Positions 8,143-15,787 of a stretch of 64,000 nucleotides of DNA are shown one piece after another. Each line of letters opens with the position of its first letter. Within the stretch, counting starts at the first letter, position 1. Position numbers and translations under genes: made by a program. Below the pieces are notes generated by a model. The model saw only the letters and a program-made list of their open reading frames with translations, had not been told where the DNA came from and ran no database searches. Location: contig NZ_FWFZ01000001.1 of the NCBI RefSeq assembly GCF_900172355.1, positions 480,483-544,482 on the forward strand, given 5' to 3'. Origin of the DNA: Roseisalinus antarcticus. GTDB lineage: Bacteria; Pseudomonadota; Alphaproteobacteria; Rhodobacterales; Rhodobacteraceae.

Positions 8143-9402
8143 ATGAAATACATGTTGACCTACGATCTGATGGAGACGGCACGGAACACCAACCAGTGGC
8201 TCGGCTCGACCATGCGTGCGTTCGGATCCTACCCCGGGTTGGCGATGAACCCCGCCATGGCCCTCGTCAAGGCCTGGGGCGAGGTGACCGAGCGGACCTT
8301 CGCGAGAATGGTCGCCAAGCCCGACTGGGGCATCCCCTCGATCACCGGCGAGGACGGCAAGGATCACGTGGTCGCGATCGAAAGGATCGTGACCAGGCCC
8401 TTCGGCAACCTCATTCACTTCAAGGTCGCGGGCCGCAAGCCGCGCAGCCGCCGGGTGCTGCTGGTCGCGCCGATGTCCGGCCACTACGCGACGCTGCTGC
8501 GCAAGACCGTGCTGAGCCTGCTGCCCGATTGCGAAGTGTTCATCACCGACTGGCACAACGCCCGTGACATACCCGTTTCGGCCGGCAAGTTCGACGTCGA
8601 GGACTACACACTCTATGTGGTCGAGTTCATGAAGGCGCTCGGCGCGGATCTGCATGTCATCGCGGTCTGTCAGCCCGCGCCGCTCGTGCTGGCCGCCACC
8701 GCCTATCTCGCGGGCGAGCAGCCCAAGGCCCAGCCGCGCTCGCTGACCCTGATCGGCGGACCGATCGACCCCGAGGCGAACCATACCGAAGTCACCGATT
8801 TCGGCCGCTCGGTCACCATGGGCCAGCTTGAAGAAACGATGATCCAGCGCGTGGGCTTCAACCACGCCGGCGTAGGGCGCATGGTCTACCCGGGCCTGCT
8901 GCAGCTGGCCTCGTTCATGTCGATGAACGCGTCCACCCACAGCTCGGCCTTCATCAACCAGGTCTTCGCCGCCGCGCGGGGCGAGGCGTCGGAGTTCGAC
9001 AAGCACAACGTGTTCTACGACGAATATCTCGCGGTCATGGACATGCCGGCGGAATTCTACCTCTCGACGGTCGAGCGGATCTTCAAGGGCCGCGAGGTCG
9101 CCCGCAACGAGTTCTACGTCAAGGGCCAGCACGTCGACTTCGACAAGGTGACGACCGTCGCGGTCAAGACCGTCGAGGGCGAGGAGGACGACATTTCGGC
9201 CCCCGGCCAGTGCCGCGCGGCGCTCGACCTGCTGTCGGGGCTGCCCGACGAAAAGAAGGCCTGGCACGTGGAACCGGGCGCGGGCCACTACGGGATCTTC
9301 GCGGGCCGCTCCTGGCGGACCAACATCCGTCCGCTTGTGCTCGGCTTCATCGACGCGAATTCCGGCGCGCCGCGGGCCTCGCAGCCGGTCGCGGCCGAGT
9401 AA
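8143..9402 (+). CDS. phaZ: Intracellular PHB depolymerase PhaZ
   Basis: A 419-residue intracellular polyhydroxybutyrate depolymerase, which hydrolyses native granule polyester to release 3-hydroxybutyrate. The family uses a cysteine nucleophile: C176 in HVIAVCQPAPLV. The alpha/beta-hydrolase core starts RVLLVAPMSGHYATLLRKT, with FITDWHNARDIP characteristic of the family; the late histidine is in PGAGHYGIF. There is no signal peptide, as expected for a cytoplasmic granule enzyme. The ATG at 8143 has an AAGAGGTG ribosome site. The longer upstream frame is discarded because it runs into the phaC promoter region. It is divergent from phaC, so synthesis and breakdown share one control region. Confidence 0.94.
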   Translation: MKYMLTYDLMETARNTNQWLGSTMRAFGSYPGLAMNPAMALVKAWGEVTERTFARMVAKPDWGIPSITGEDGKDHVVAIERIVTRPFGNLIHFKVAGRKPRSRRVLLVAPMSGHYATLLRKTVLSLLPDCEVFITDWHNARDIPVSAGKFDVEDYTLYVVEFMKALGADLHVIAVCQPAPLVLAATAYLAGEQPKAQPRSLTLIGGPIDPEANHTEVTDFGRSVTMGQLEETMIQRVGFNHAGVGRMVYPGLLQLASFMSMNASTHSSAFINQVFAAARGEASEFDKHNVFYDEYLAVMDMPAEFYLSTVERIFKGREVARNEFYVKGQHVDFDKVTTVAVKTVEGEEDDISAPGQCRAALDLLSGLPDEKKAWHVEPGAGHYGIFAGRSWRTNIRPLVLGFIDANSGAPRASQPVAAE

Positions 9403-9403
9403 C

Positions 9404-9973
9404 ATGGGCAAGACCATAGCGTTTGCCTGCACCTGCGGGGCGCTGCGCGGCCATCTTGTCGACATCTCTCCCGCCGCGGGCACCCGTGCGCTGTGCCATT
9501 GCGCAGATTGCCGCGCGGCCGAGATCCATGCCTCGGGCCACGACCCTGCGCCCGACCCCGTGGAGCTGTTCCAGACGACACCCGATCGCCTGAAGATCGA
9601 CGCGGGCGCCGAGCATCTGGCGGCCTTCTTCCTGCGCAAGCCGTCGTTCCTGCGCTGGTATGCCAACTGCTGCGGCGCGACGCTGTTCAACAGCCCGGCA
9701 CGTCCGACAATTTCGTCGCTCTCGATGCAGGTCTCGCGCCTGGCCGACGCCGCCCCGCTGGGCCCTGTCACGGCCGAGGCCTTCGTGCCGGGCGCGGGCG
9801 GAAAAACCAGCCACAAGGGTCTGCTCAAGTTCATCGCGGCCGCGATGATGCGCATCGCGGCGGCCCGGATCAGCGGACGTTGGCGCCAGACCCCGCTGTT
9901 CGACGCCAAGGGGCAACCCGTCGCCGTGCCGGAACGGCTGACCGAGGCCGAACTCGCCGCCCTGCCCTCCTAG
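9404..9973 (+). CDS. GFA-like / DUF6151 zinc-site protein
   Basis: A 189-residue protein of the DUF6151 kind, related to GFA/CENP-V zinc proteins. Cysteines occur as CTCG (residues about 9-12), CHCADC (about 30-35) and CCGA (about 89-92), the spacing of the GFA zinc fold. GFA relatives bind or process small thiol adducts, but DUF6151 has no established function. Its start lies one base after the phaZ stop, so it is probably translated from the phaZ mRNA. It converges with the Lrp gene, the stop codons overlapping by a few bases. Confidence 0.75.
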   Translation: MGKTIAFACTCGALRGHLVDISPAAGTRALCHCADCRAAEIHASGHDPAPDPVELFQTTPDRLKIDAGAEHLAAFFLRKPSFLRWYANCCGATLFNSPARPTISSLSMQVSRLADAAPLGPVTAEAFVPGAGGKTSHKGLLKFIAAAMMRIAAARISGRWRQTPLFDAKGQPVAVPERLTEAELAALPS

Positions 9974-10422
9974 GCCCGGTCGTCCTTGGGCGAGCCCATG
10001 ACGATATAGCTGGTGATCGAGCGGACATGGGGCACCGTGCCCAGCCTGTCGGTGTGGAATGCCTTGTAGGCGGCCAGATCCCGTGCCTCGACCCGCAGCA
10101 GGTATTCGAAGGCTCCGGCCACGTTATGGCATTCCACCACCTCGGGCGCGGTCCTGACCGCGCTCTCGAAGGCGTGCTGCGCGGCCTTCGTATGCTCGGC
10201 CAGCCCGACGGTCACGTAGGCCAGGAAGCCGCGGCCGACCTGCGCCGTGTCCAGCCGGGCGCGGTAGCCGCGGATCACCCCGCGCCGCTCCAGCTCCTGC
10301 ACCCGGCGCAGGCAGGCGGAGGGCGAGAGCCCGACTCGCTCCGCCAGATCGAGGTTGCTGATGCGCCCGTCATGGGACAGCACCTGCAATATCTTTTCGC
10401 CTATTTCATCAATACCGGTCAT
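9970..10422 (-). CDS. Lrp/AsnC-family transcriptional regulator
   Basis: A 150-residue Lrp/AsnC regulator. The N-terminal winged HTH (residues about 2-60: IGEKILQVLSHDGRISNLDL, then SPSACLRRVQELERRGVI) is followed by the RAM/ligand-binding domain ending near SYIVMG. Proteins of this type sense amino acids. It is divergent from a LysE/RhtB exporter, a standard pairing in which the Lrp protein induces export when its amino acid accumulates. The ATG at 10422 is chosen. The longer frame to 10629 would extend across the promoter into the exporter gene. Confidence 0.88.
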   Translation of the reverse strand: MTGIDEIGEKILQVLSHDGRISNLDLAERVGLSPSACLRRVQELERRGVIRGYRARLDTAQVGRGFLAYVTVGLAEHTKAAQHAFESAVRTAPEVVECHNVAGAFEYLLRVEARDLAAYKAFHTDRLGTVPHVRSITSYIVMGSPKDDRA

Positions 10423-10430
10423 ATATTGCA
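10385..10430. promoter_or_regulatory. Inverted repeat at the lrp start, possible autoregulatory site
   Basis: TGCAATAT (10385-10392) and ATATTGCA (10423-10430) form a perfect 8-base inverted repeat spanning the start codon of the Lrp gene. The AT-rich sequence and position suit Lrp-family binding, but this is inferred from layout only. Confidence 0.4.
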
Positions 10431-10513
10431 AAAGATCCGCGAAACGGGGCGAGTCTGCAAGGTCATTGCCGCCGAAAGCTGAAAGGTTGTCGACAGGTTT
10501 GCGGAGCCCGCTG

Positions 10514-11110
10514 ATGACACCCGATTTTTTCCTGCCCCTGCTGGCGTTTGCCATTGTCTCGACGGCCTCGCCGGGGCCGAACAACATCATGCTGATGGCC
10601 TCCGGGGCGCAGTTCGGCGTGCGTCGCACCCTGCCTCACATGGCGGGAATCGGCGTGGGTGTGATGACGCTGATCTTCGTATCGGGCCTCGGACTGGCGC
10701 GGATTTTCGAGCTGGCGCCTTTCGTGCACTCCGCGCTGAAAATCCTGGCCATGGGGTTCCTGCTTTGGCTCGCCTGGAAGATCGCGAGCGCGCATGCCAT
10801 TGCAGACACCCCGGCCCCCGACGCCCGACCGCTGACCTTTTGGCAATCGGCAGCGTTTCAATGGATCAACCCCAAGGCATGGGCCATGGCCCTGACCGCC
10901 GTCACGGTCTACCTGCCCGACCGGGCCGTCGGCAGCCTGGCGCTGGCCACGCTCGCCTTCGGCATGGTGGCGGTCCCGTCGACCAGCCTCTGGACGGTTG
11001 CGGGCCGACAATTGCGCCGCCTGCTGTCGAACCCGGTCCGGTTCCGGGTGTTCAACTGGACCATGGCGGCGCTGTTGCTGGGCACGCTCTGGCCGATCCT
11101 GCGAGCCTAG
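10514..11110 (+). CDS. LysE/RhtB-family amino-acid exporter
   Basis: A 198-residue inner-membrane exporter of the LysE/RhtB family with about six hydrophobic segments. The N-terminal signature is clear: FAIVSTASPGPNNIMLMASG, where the SPGPN motif is diagnostic. It is expected to pump an amino acid (or a homoserine/threonine-like compound) out of the cell. Start ATG at 10514; an upstream GGAG serves as ribosome site. It lies divergent from the Lrp-type regulator and converges with the photolyase-like gene, the stops overlapping by a few bases. Confidence 0.88.
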   Translation: MTPDFFLPLLAFAIVSTASPGPNNIMLMASGAQFGVRRTLPHMAGIGVGVMTLIFVSGLGLARIFELAPFVHSALKILAMGFLLWLAWKIASAHAIADTPAPDARPLTFWQSAAFQWINPKAWAMALTAVTVYLPDRAVGSLALATLAFGMVAVPSTSLWTVAGRQLRRLLSNPVRFRVFNWTMAALLLGTLWPILRA

Positions 11111-12282
11111 GTCACCCGAAGACGATCCAGCAGCCCGGAGATCTCCTGTTTGAACGCGAAGAACCCCTTGGCCGCGTGGGGCCAGGCGGCGGCATCCGAG
11201 GGGCGCAATCCCATGCGGATCGGCACACCGGCGCGTCGCCAAGCCTCGATCCGCTCTCGCGCGGGGCCCTGTGGCGCGTGGGCGGTCACGATCTGCTCCA
11301 GCCTGTGGGCCCTTGCCCAAGCGCCAAGATCCTCCGGTCGGCCGACCTCTCCCAGGCGCGGCGCGTGGCGCAAGAGGCTGTCGGCAATTGCGCCTTCGGT
11401 GAAATCGGTCACCTGTCCGGAAACGGACAGCGGGCTGCGATCGGCGGACGCATCGAGCACGGCGGTCGCGACCGGCGCCGGACAGATGTCCAGCAGCCAG
11501 CCGACAGAGAGGTCTTCCTCGTGCAGCAGCAGCCCGGTGCGCAGGTCCGGCGCAATCTGGTCGGCCACCGGAACGGGCCCGGGCGGCGGATGCGGAGGCC
11601 CGCCCGGCGGTATGGCCTCGGTCGCCAGCCCTGCCGGCCGGAACCGCCCGTCAGTGTAGCGGGCAATGTTGTCCGGGCGGGCCAGGTAGGTCTTGCCGAT
11701 GGTCTGCAGCCCGGCCACCCAGCGCCAGCCGAGGGTGTTGGACGCCGGATCGCCGTCCAGCAGATGGCGCAGGAAGAAATCCGCTCCCAGCGCCCAGGGC
11801 AGGCGCAGGGTGAACACCCAGATCGAGGCGAACCACATCCGCGCGTGATTGTGCAGATAGCCGGTCTCGACCAATTGGCGGGCCCAGTGATCGAAGGCGT
11901 CGATCCCGGTCTCGCCCCGACAGGCGGCCTCCCACTCCCGGCGCAGGCCGCTTTCGGTCTGCACCCGGTTCAGCCCGTGCCGGACATCCGCACGGTATTG
12001 GACCCATGTCTCGGGCCGGCGTTCCATCCAGCCTTTCCAATAGGTTCGCCAATAGACTTCCTGCAGGAACTTCTCGGCGGTGGACCGGGCAAACCGACCC
12101 AGGACAGCGCGAACGACCTCGTCCTCGGACACCAACCGGTGACGGACATAGGGCGAAAGGCCCGAGACATGGGGATGCCCGGGCAGGTCGTGATTGCGCC
12201 GAGCGGCATAGGCGCCGCCGGCCTTGGGCAGGAAATCAGACAACCGTTTCAGCCCGGCGGAGCGGGACGGATCAAAGTGCAT
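11107..12282 (-). CDS. Photolyase/cryptochrome-like FAD-binding protein, domain order unusual
   Basis: A 391-residue flavoprotein. Residues about 25-230 match the FAD-binding helical domain of DNA photolyases/cryptochromes (for example QEVYWRTYWKGWMERRP, GYLHNHARMWFASIWVFTL, HLLDGDPASNTLGWRWVAGL). The usual N-terminal alpha/beta antenna domain is absent. Instead, residues about 245-391 carry pieces that look like that domain (RTGLLLHEEDLS, IVTAHAPQGP, AAWPHAAKGFFAFKQEISG). The order therefore appears swapped relative to canonical photolyase. Whether it repairs DNA or senses light is not decided. It starts at 12282 and stands alone on its strand, downstream of the SRPBCC gene. Confidence 0.75.
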   Translation of the reverse strand: MHFDPSRSAGLKRLSDFLPKAGGAYAARRNHDLPGHPHVSGLSPYVRHRLVSEDEVVRAVLGRFARSTAEKFLQEVYWRTYWKGWMERRPETWVQYRADVRHGLNRVQTESGLRREWEAACRGETGIDAFDHWARQLVETGYLHNHARMWFASIWVFTLRLPWALGADFFLRHLLDGDPASNTLGWRWVAGLQTIGKTYLARPDNIARYTDGRFRPAGLATEAIPPGGPPHPPPGPVPVADQIAPDLRTGLLLHEEDLSVGWLLDICPAPVATAVLDASADRSPLSVSGQVTDFTEGAIADSLLRHAPRLGEVGRPEDLGAWARAHRLEQIVTAHAPQGPARERIEAWRRAGVPIRMGLRPSDAAAWPHAAKGFFAFKQEISGLLDRLRVT

Positions 12283-12327
12283 CCCGGGGATTTAGGCGCC
12301 GCCCTGCCCCCGGCCAGACCCCCCCCG

Positions 12328-12789
12328 TCACGCCGTCGCGACAACGCCGCAGCGGCCGGCATAGCACCGGCCCAGGACATGGTCCCAGCCCGTGTCGTAA
12401 TTGTCCCGCATGGCCGCGGCCCTCTCGGCCATGGCGCCGAACCCGGCATGGGTCAGATCGACGCGGGTGCCCGTCTCCACCGGCGTGAAGAGGACCAGGA
12501 CCCGGGTCGCCTCGGCCTCGTCGCGGCCCACGTGCCAGTCGAGGCCCAGCGCCCGGCCATCCTCCCAACGCGTGATTCGCGCCCATGTCGCCCGGGTGCC
12601 GTTCTCCCCGGTTTCGTAGATCTGGCCGCCGACATGGGGCTCGACTGTCAGGTCCGAGGGCAGCCCTCCCCGCCCGGCCGCGATGGAATGGGTATCGACC
12701 GGCCACCAGGCGGCGATGTCGCGGGTGAAAATCCGAAACGCCGCCGCGGGCGTCAACGGAACGTCAACGGTTTTGGTGATATGCTCCAT
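12328..12789 (-). CDS. SRPBCC-family (AHSA1-like) protein
   Basis: A 153-residue START/SRPBCC-fold protein of the Aha1-C type (FRIFTRDIAAWWPVDTHSI near the N terminus, FTPVETGTRVDLTHAGF in the second half). These proteins form a hydrophobic ligand pocket; the ligand is unknown. The ATG has an AGGGAG ribosome site. It follows the ArsR-family gene by three bases on the same strand, a very common operon pairing in which the ArsR protein represses the SRPBCC gene. Confidence 0.85.
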   Translation of the reverse strand: MEHITKTVDVPLTPAAAFRIFTRDIAAWWPVDTHSIAAGRGGLPSDLTVEPHVGGQIYETGENGTRATWARITRWEDGRALGLDWHVGRDEAEATRVLVLFTPVETGTRVDLTHAGFGAMAERAAAMRDNYDTGWDHVLGRCYAGRCGVVATA

Positions 12790-12792
12790 GGG

Positions 12793-13116
12793 CTACTCCC
12801 TTGCCGACTTGCGGGCCGCGTCGGCAAAGGCGGCCAACGCGTCGTCCCATAAGGTGTCGAGGTAGCGCCGCAGGCTCTCGACCCCCTCCGGCGCAAGTTC
12901 ATAGTACCGGCGATTGCCCTTCGGGGTCACCCGGGCAAGGCCGGCATCGGTCAGCACCCGCAGGTGCTGCGACACCGCCGGGCGCGAGACGGGCAGCCCG
13001 CCCGCGATCACGCCGACGGGTTTCGGCCCCGCGCGAAGCGCCTCGACGATCGCCCGCCGGGTCGGATCGGCGAGCGCTTCGATCACATGTCTGGCAGGCG
13101 GTGTCTCGGGGGGCAT
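12793..13116 (-). CDS. ArsR-family repressor paired with SRPBCC protein
   Basis: A 107-residue winged-helix ArsR-type regulator: VIEALADPTRRAIVEALRAG, then LPVSRPAVSQHLRVLTDAGL for the recognition helix, then the beta wing ending GNRRYYELAPEG. It has no cysteine or other evident metal site, so it belongs to the non-metal ArsR branch usually linked to SRPBCC genes. It is the first gene of a two-gene operon. The palindrome at 13193-13208 upstream is the probable autoregulatory operator. Confidence 0.88.
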   Translation of the reverse strand: MPPETPPARHVIEALADPTRRAIVEALRAGPKPVGVIAGGLPVSRPAVSQHLRVLTDAGLARVTPKGNRRYYELAPEGVESLRRYLDTLWDDALAAFADAARKSARE

Positions 13117-13192
13117 CTGCTCTGGCCTTTGTGCGCCGCGGCGGTCACACCGGGCATCGGAGGGGTTGAAGATATGTCAGTCGCTACTTACG

Positions 13193-13208
13193 GTAAGCCA
13201 AGGCTTAC
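13193..13208. promoter_or_regulatory. Palindromic operator candidate upstream of arsR
   Basis: Perfect palindrome GTAAGCCAAGGCTTAC (7-base arms, 2-base centre), 77 bases upstream of the ArsR start and 136 bases upstream of clpP. Size and symmetry suit an ArsR-type dimer, which is the likeliest owner. Confidence 0.5.
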
Positions 13209-13343
13209 GATTCGAGTCAAGGAAATCCCGCCCGCCGCGGCGCCTGTCCCGAACCAGCCGACCTTGAAGCCTCCGCGCGGCGTCACTAAGACTCCGTCAA
13301 GGATTTCCGCCGTAGAACGTGTCCACCCGAGAAGGCAGGCCAG

Positions 13344-13973
13344 ATGAGAGACCCCGTTGAAACCTACATGAACCTTGTCCCCATGGTCGTCGAACAGACC
13401 AGCCGGGGGGAGAGGGCGTATGACATATTCTCGCGCCTTCTGAAGGAGCGGATCATCTTTCTGAACGGGCCCGTTCACGACGGGATGTCGACGCTCGTGG
13501 TGGCGCAGCTGCTGCACCTCGAATCCGAGAACCCGAAGAAAGAGATCTCGATGTACATCAACTCGCCCGGCGGCGTGGTGACATCGGGCCTGTCGATCTA
13601 CGACACGATGCAGTACATCAAACCGGCCGTCTCGACGCTGGTGATCGGACAGGCGGCCTCCATGGGGTCGTTGCTGCTGACGGCAGGGACCGCGGGCATG
13701 CGCATGTCTCTGCCCAACAGCCGGATCATGGTCCACCAGCCCTCCGGCGGCTACCAGGGCCAGGCGACAGACATCATGATCCACGCCGAGGAGACGCTGA
13801 AACTCAAGCGGCGCCTGAACGAGATCTACGTCAAGCACACCGGACAGACCCTGAAGAAGGTCGAGGCCGCGCTCGAGCGGGACAACTTCATGTCCCCGGA
13901 AGAGGCCAAGGAGTGGGGCCTGATCGACGAGATCGTTGAAAACCGGGTCAAACCTGGCGACACCGAAGCCTAA
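13344..13973 (+). CDS. clpP: ATP-dependent Clp protease proteolytic subunit
   Basis: A 209-residue serine peptidase that forms the tetradecameric chamber of the Clp protease. The catalytic triad is visible as S106 (GQAASMGS), H131 (MVHQPSGG) and D180. Substrate-binding elements [16 protein letters not shown] are also intact. Length is the usual one for alphaproteobacteria. The ATG is preceded by a GAAGG site. clpX follows 111 bases downstream on the same strand, the standard clpP-clpX order. Confidence 0.98.
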   Translation: MRDPVETYMNLVPMVVEQTSRGERAYDIFSRLLKERIIFLNGPVHDGMSTLVVAQLLHLESENPKKEISMYINSPGGVVTSGLSIYDTMQYIKPAVSTLVIGQAASMGSLLLTAGTAGMRMSLPNSRIMVHQPSGGYQGQATDIMIHAEETLKLKRRLNEIYVKHTGQTLKKVEAALERDNFMSPEEAKEWGLIDEIVENRVKPGDTEA

Positions 13974-14015
13974 GAACCGGCGCAGAAGACGTCGCACCGA
14001 ATTTCGCGTTGTAGG

Positions 14016-14044
14016 CCCTGTCCCGCTGTCCTAGGGTGACAGGG
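14016..14044 (+). other. Hairpin in the clpP-clpX gap
   Basis: Inverted repeat CCCTGTC (14016-14022) and GACAGGG (14038-14044) with a 15-base loop lies between the clpP stop and clpX start. It could attenuate or separate the two transcripts. No T-run follows, so I do not call it a terminator. Confidence 0.35.
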
Positions 14045-14084
14045 ACGGGGCAAACGACCGACAAACCGCCAAGGGATTAACGAC

Positions 14085-15347
14085 ATGGCGAACGCGTCAG
14101 GCAGCGACGGCAAGAACACGCTCTACTGCAGCTTCTGCGGCAAGAGCCAGCACGAGGTCCGCAAGCTGATTGCGGGACCGACCGTCTTTATCTGTGATGA
14201 ATGTGTGGAACTTTGCATGGACATCATCCGGGAGGAGACGAAATCCTCCGGGCTGAAGTACTCCGACGGGGTGCCGACCCCGCGCGAAATCTGCCAGGTT
14301 CTGGATGATTACGTGATCGGCCAGATGCATGCCAAGCGCGTGCTCGCCGTCGCCGTGCACAACCATTACAAACGTTTGAACCACGCCGGCAAGACCGACA
14401 TCGAGCTGGCGAAATCCAACATCCTGCTGATCGGCCCGACCGGCTGCGGCAAGACACTCCTGGCCCAGACGCTGGCGCGCATTCTCGATGTGCCTTTCAC
14501 CATGGCCGATGCGACGACCCTGACAGAGGCCGGCTATGTCGGCGAGGATGTCGAGAACATCATCCTCAAGCTGCTCCAGTCGTCGGAATACAACGTCGAG
14601 CGGGCCCAGCGCGGCATCGTCTACATCGACGAGGTCGACAAGATCACCCGCAAGTCCGACAACCCGTCGATCACCCGCGACGTGTCGGGCGAAGGCGTGC
14701 AGCAGGCCCTGCTGAAGATCATGGAGGGCACCGTCGCCTCCGTGCCGCCGCAAGGCGGGCGCAAGCATCCGCAGCAGGAATTCCTGCAGGTCGACACGAC
14801 CAACATCCTGTTCGTCTGCGGCGGCGCCTTCGCGGGTCTCGACAAGATCATCTCGCAGCGCGGCAAGGGCTCCGCCATGGGCTTCGGCGCCGACGTGCGC
14901 GAGGTGGACGAACGCGGTGTCGGCGAGGTGTTCGGCGACCTCGAACCCGAGGATCTGCTCAAATTCGGCCTCATCCCCGAGTTTGTCGGCCGTCTTCCGG
15001 TGATCGCCACGCTCGAGGATCTCGACGAGGACGCCCTGGTCACCATCCTCACGGCGCCCAAGAACGCGCTGGTCAAGCAATACCAGCGTCTGTTTGAACT
15101 CGAGGACACCAAGCTGACCTTCACGGAGGATGCGCTTACGGCGATCGCCAAGCGGGCGATCGAACGCAAGACCGGTGCCCGCGGCCTGCGGTCGATCATG
15201 GAGGACATCCTGCTCGACACGATGTTCGACCTGCCCGGCATGGACAGCGTCACCGAGGTGGTCGTCAACGAAGAGGCTGTCGGTCCCGAGGCCACGCCTC
15301 TGATGATCTATGCGGACGAGAAGAAGGATGCGGCCTCTGCCGGATAA
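14085..15347 (+). CDS. clpX: Clp protease ATP-binding unfoldase
   Basis: A 420-residue AAA+ unfoldase that selects tagged proteins and threads them into ClpP. The N-terminal zinc domain is complete (C15, C18, C37, C40). Walker A is GPTGCGKT (117-124), Walker [10 protein letters not shown] (about 180-188), and the IGF-type ClpP-docking loop region and sensor motifs follow ([13 protein letters not shown] near the C terminus). Its length is standard. The RidA-family gene overlaps its 3-prime end. Confidence 0.98.
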   Translation: MANASGSDGKNTLYCSFCGKSQHEVRKLIAGPTVFICDECVELCMDIIREETKSSGLKYSDGVPTPREICQVLDDYVIGQMHAKRVLAVAVHNHYKRLNHAGKTDIELAKSNILLIGPTGCGKTLLAQTLARILDVPFTMADATTLTEAGYVGEDVENIILKLLQSSEYNVERAQRGIVYIDEVDKITRKSDNPSITRDVSGEGVQQALLKIMEGTVASVPPQGGRKHPQQEFLQVDTTNILFVCGGAFAGLDKIISQRGKGSAMGFGADVREVDERGVGEVFGDLEPEDLLKFGLIPEFVGRLPVIATLEDLDEDALVTILTAPKNALVKQYQRLFELEDTKLTFTEDALTAIAKRAIERKTGARGLRSIMEDILLDTMFDLPGMDSVTEVVVNEEAVGPEATPLMIYADEKKDAASAG

Positions 15348-15729
15348 TTCCGGCCGACGCCGCATTTCCACCGGCTCTCCGTTCGAAGAGACGATCGGCT
15401 ATTCCCGTGCAGTCGTGGCGGACGGATGGGTCTTCGTCGCGGGCACCACGGGCTACGATTACGCGTCGATGACCATGCCTCGGGACGTCGCAGATCAATG
15501 CCGAAACGCGCTGAGCACGATCTCCCGCGCCCTCCGGGACGCGGGATCATCGCTCGATGAGGTGGTTCGCGTCCGCTACATCCTCCCCAACCGGGCCGAC
15601 TGGCCGGCCTGCTGGCCGGTAACGTCAGAGATCTTCGGCAAGATCAGACCGGCAGCGACAATGTTCGTCGCGGATCTGCAAGAGCCTGAAATGAAAATCG
15701 AGATCGAGGTCACGGCCCGCCTGCCCTGA
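15328..15729 (+). CDS. RidA-family protein lacking the catalytic arginine
   Basis: A 133-residue RidA/YjgF/YER057c-fold protein ([43 protein letters not shown]). RidA itself deaminates reactive enamine/imine intermediates using an arginine in a PARxxVEV segment. Here the equivalent segment is [10 protein letters not shown], with alanine in that place, so this is probably one of the Rid subfamilies without imine deaminase activity. Its ATG at 15328 (an alternative is at 15310) lies inside the clpX end, with a GAGAAGAAGG ribosome site, so translation is probably coupled to clpX. Confidence 0.82.
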   Translation: MRPLPDNSGRRRISTGSPFEETIGYSRAVVADGWVFVAGTTGYDYASMTMPRDVADQCRNALSTISRALRDAGSSLDEVVRVRYILPNRADWPACWPVTSEIFGKIRPAATMFVADLQEPEMKIEIEVTARLP

Positions 15730-15787
15730 TCGACACAGGCCCGGGGATGGCGGGTGGGGTGTCGCCGCAGGCGCACGGCACCCGGCA

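Noticed and set aside
8014..9909. 631-codon minus-strand frame over phaZ
   Set aside because: Antisense shadow of phaZ and the GFA-like gene; no ribosome site, no recognisable motif.
10765..12852. 695-codon plus-strand frame over the photolyase-like gene
   Set aside because: Antisense shadow; composition typical of reverse frames in high-GC DNA.
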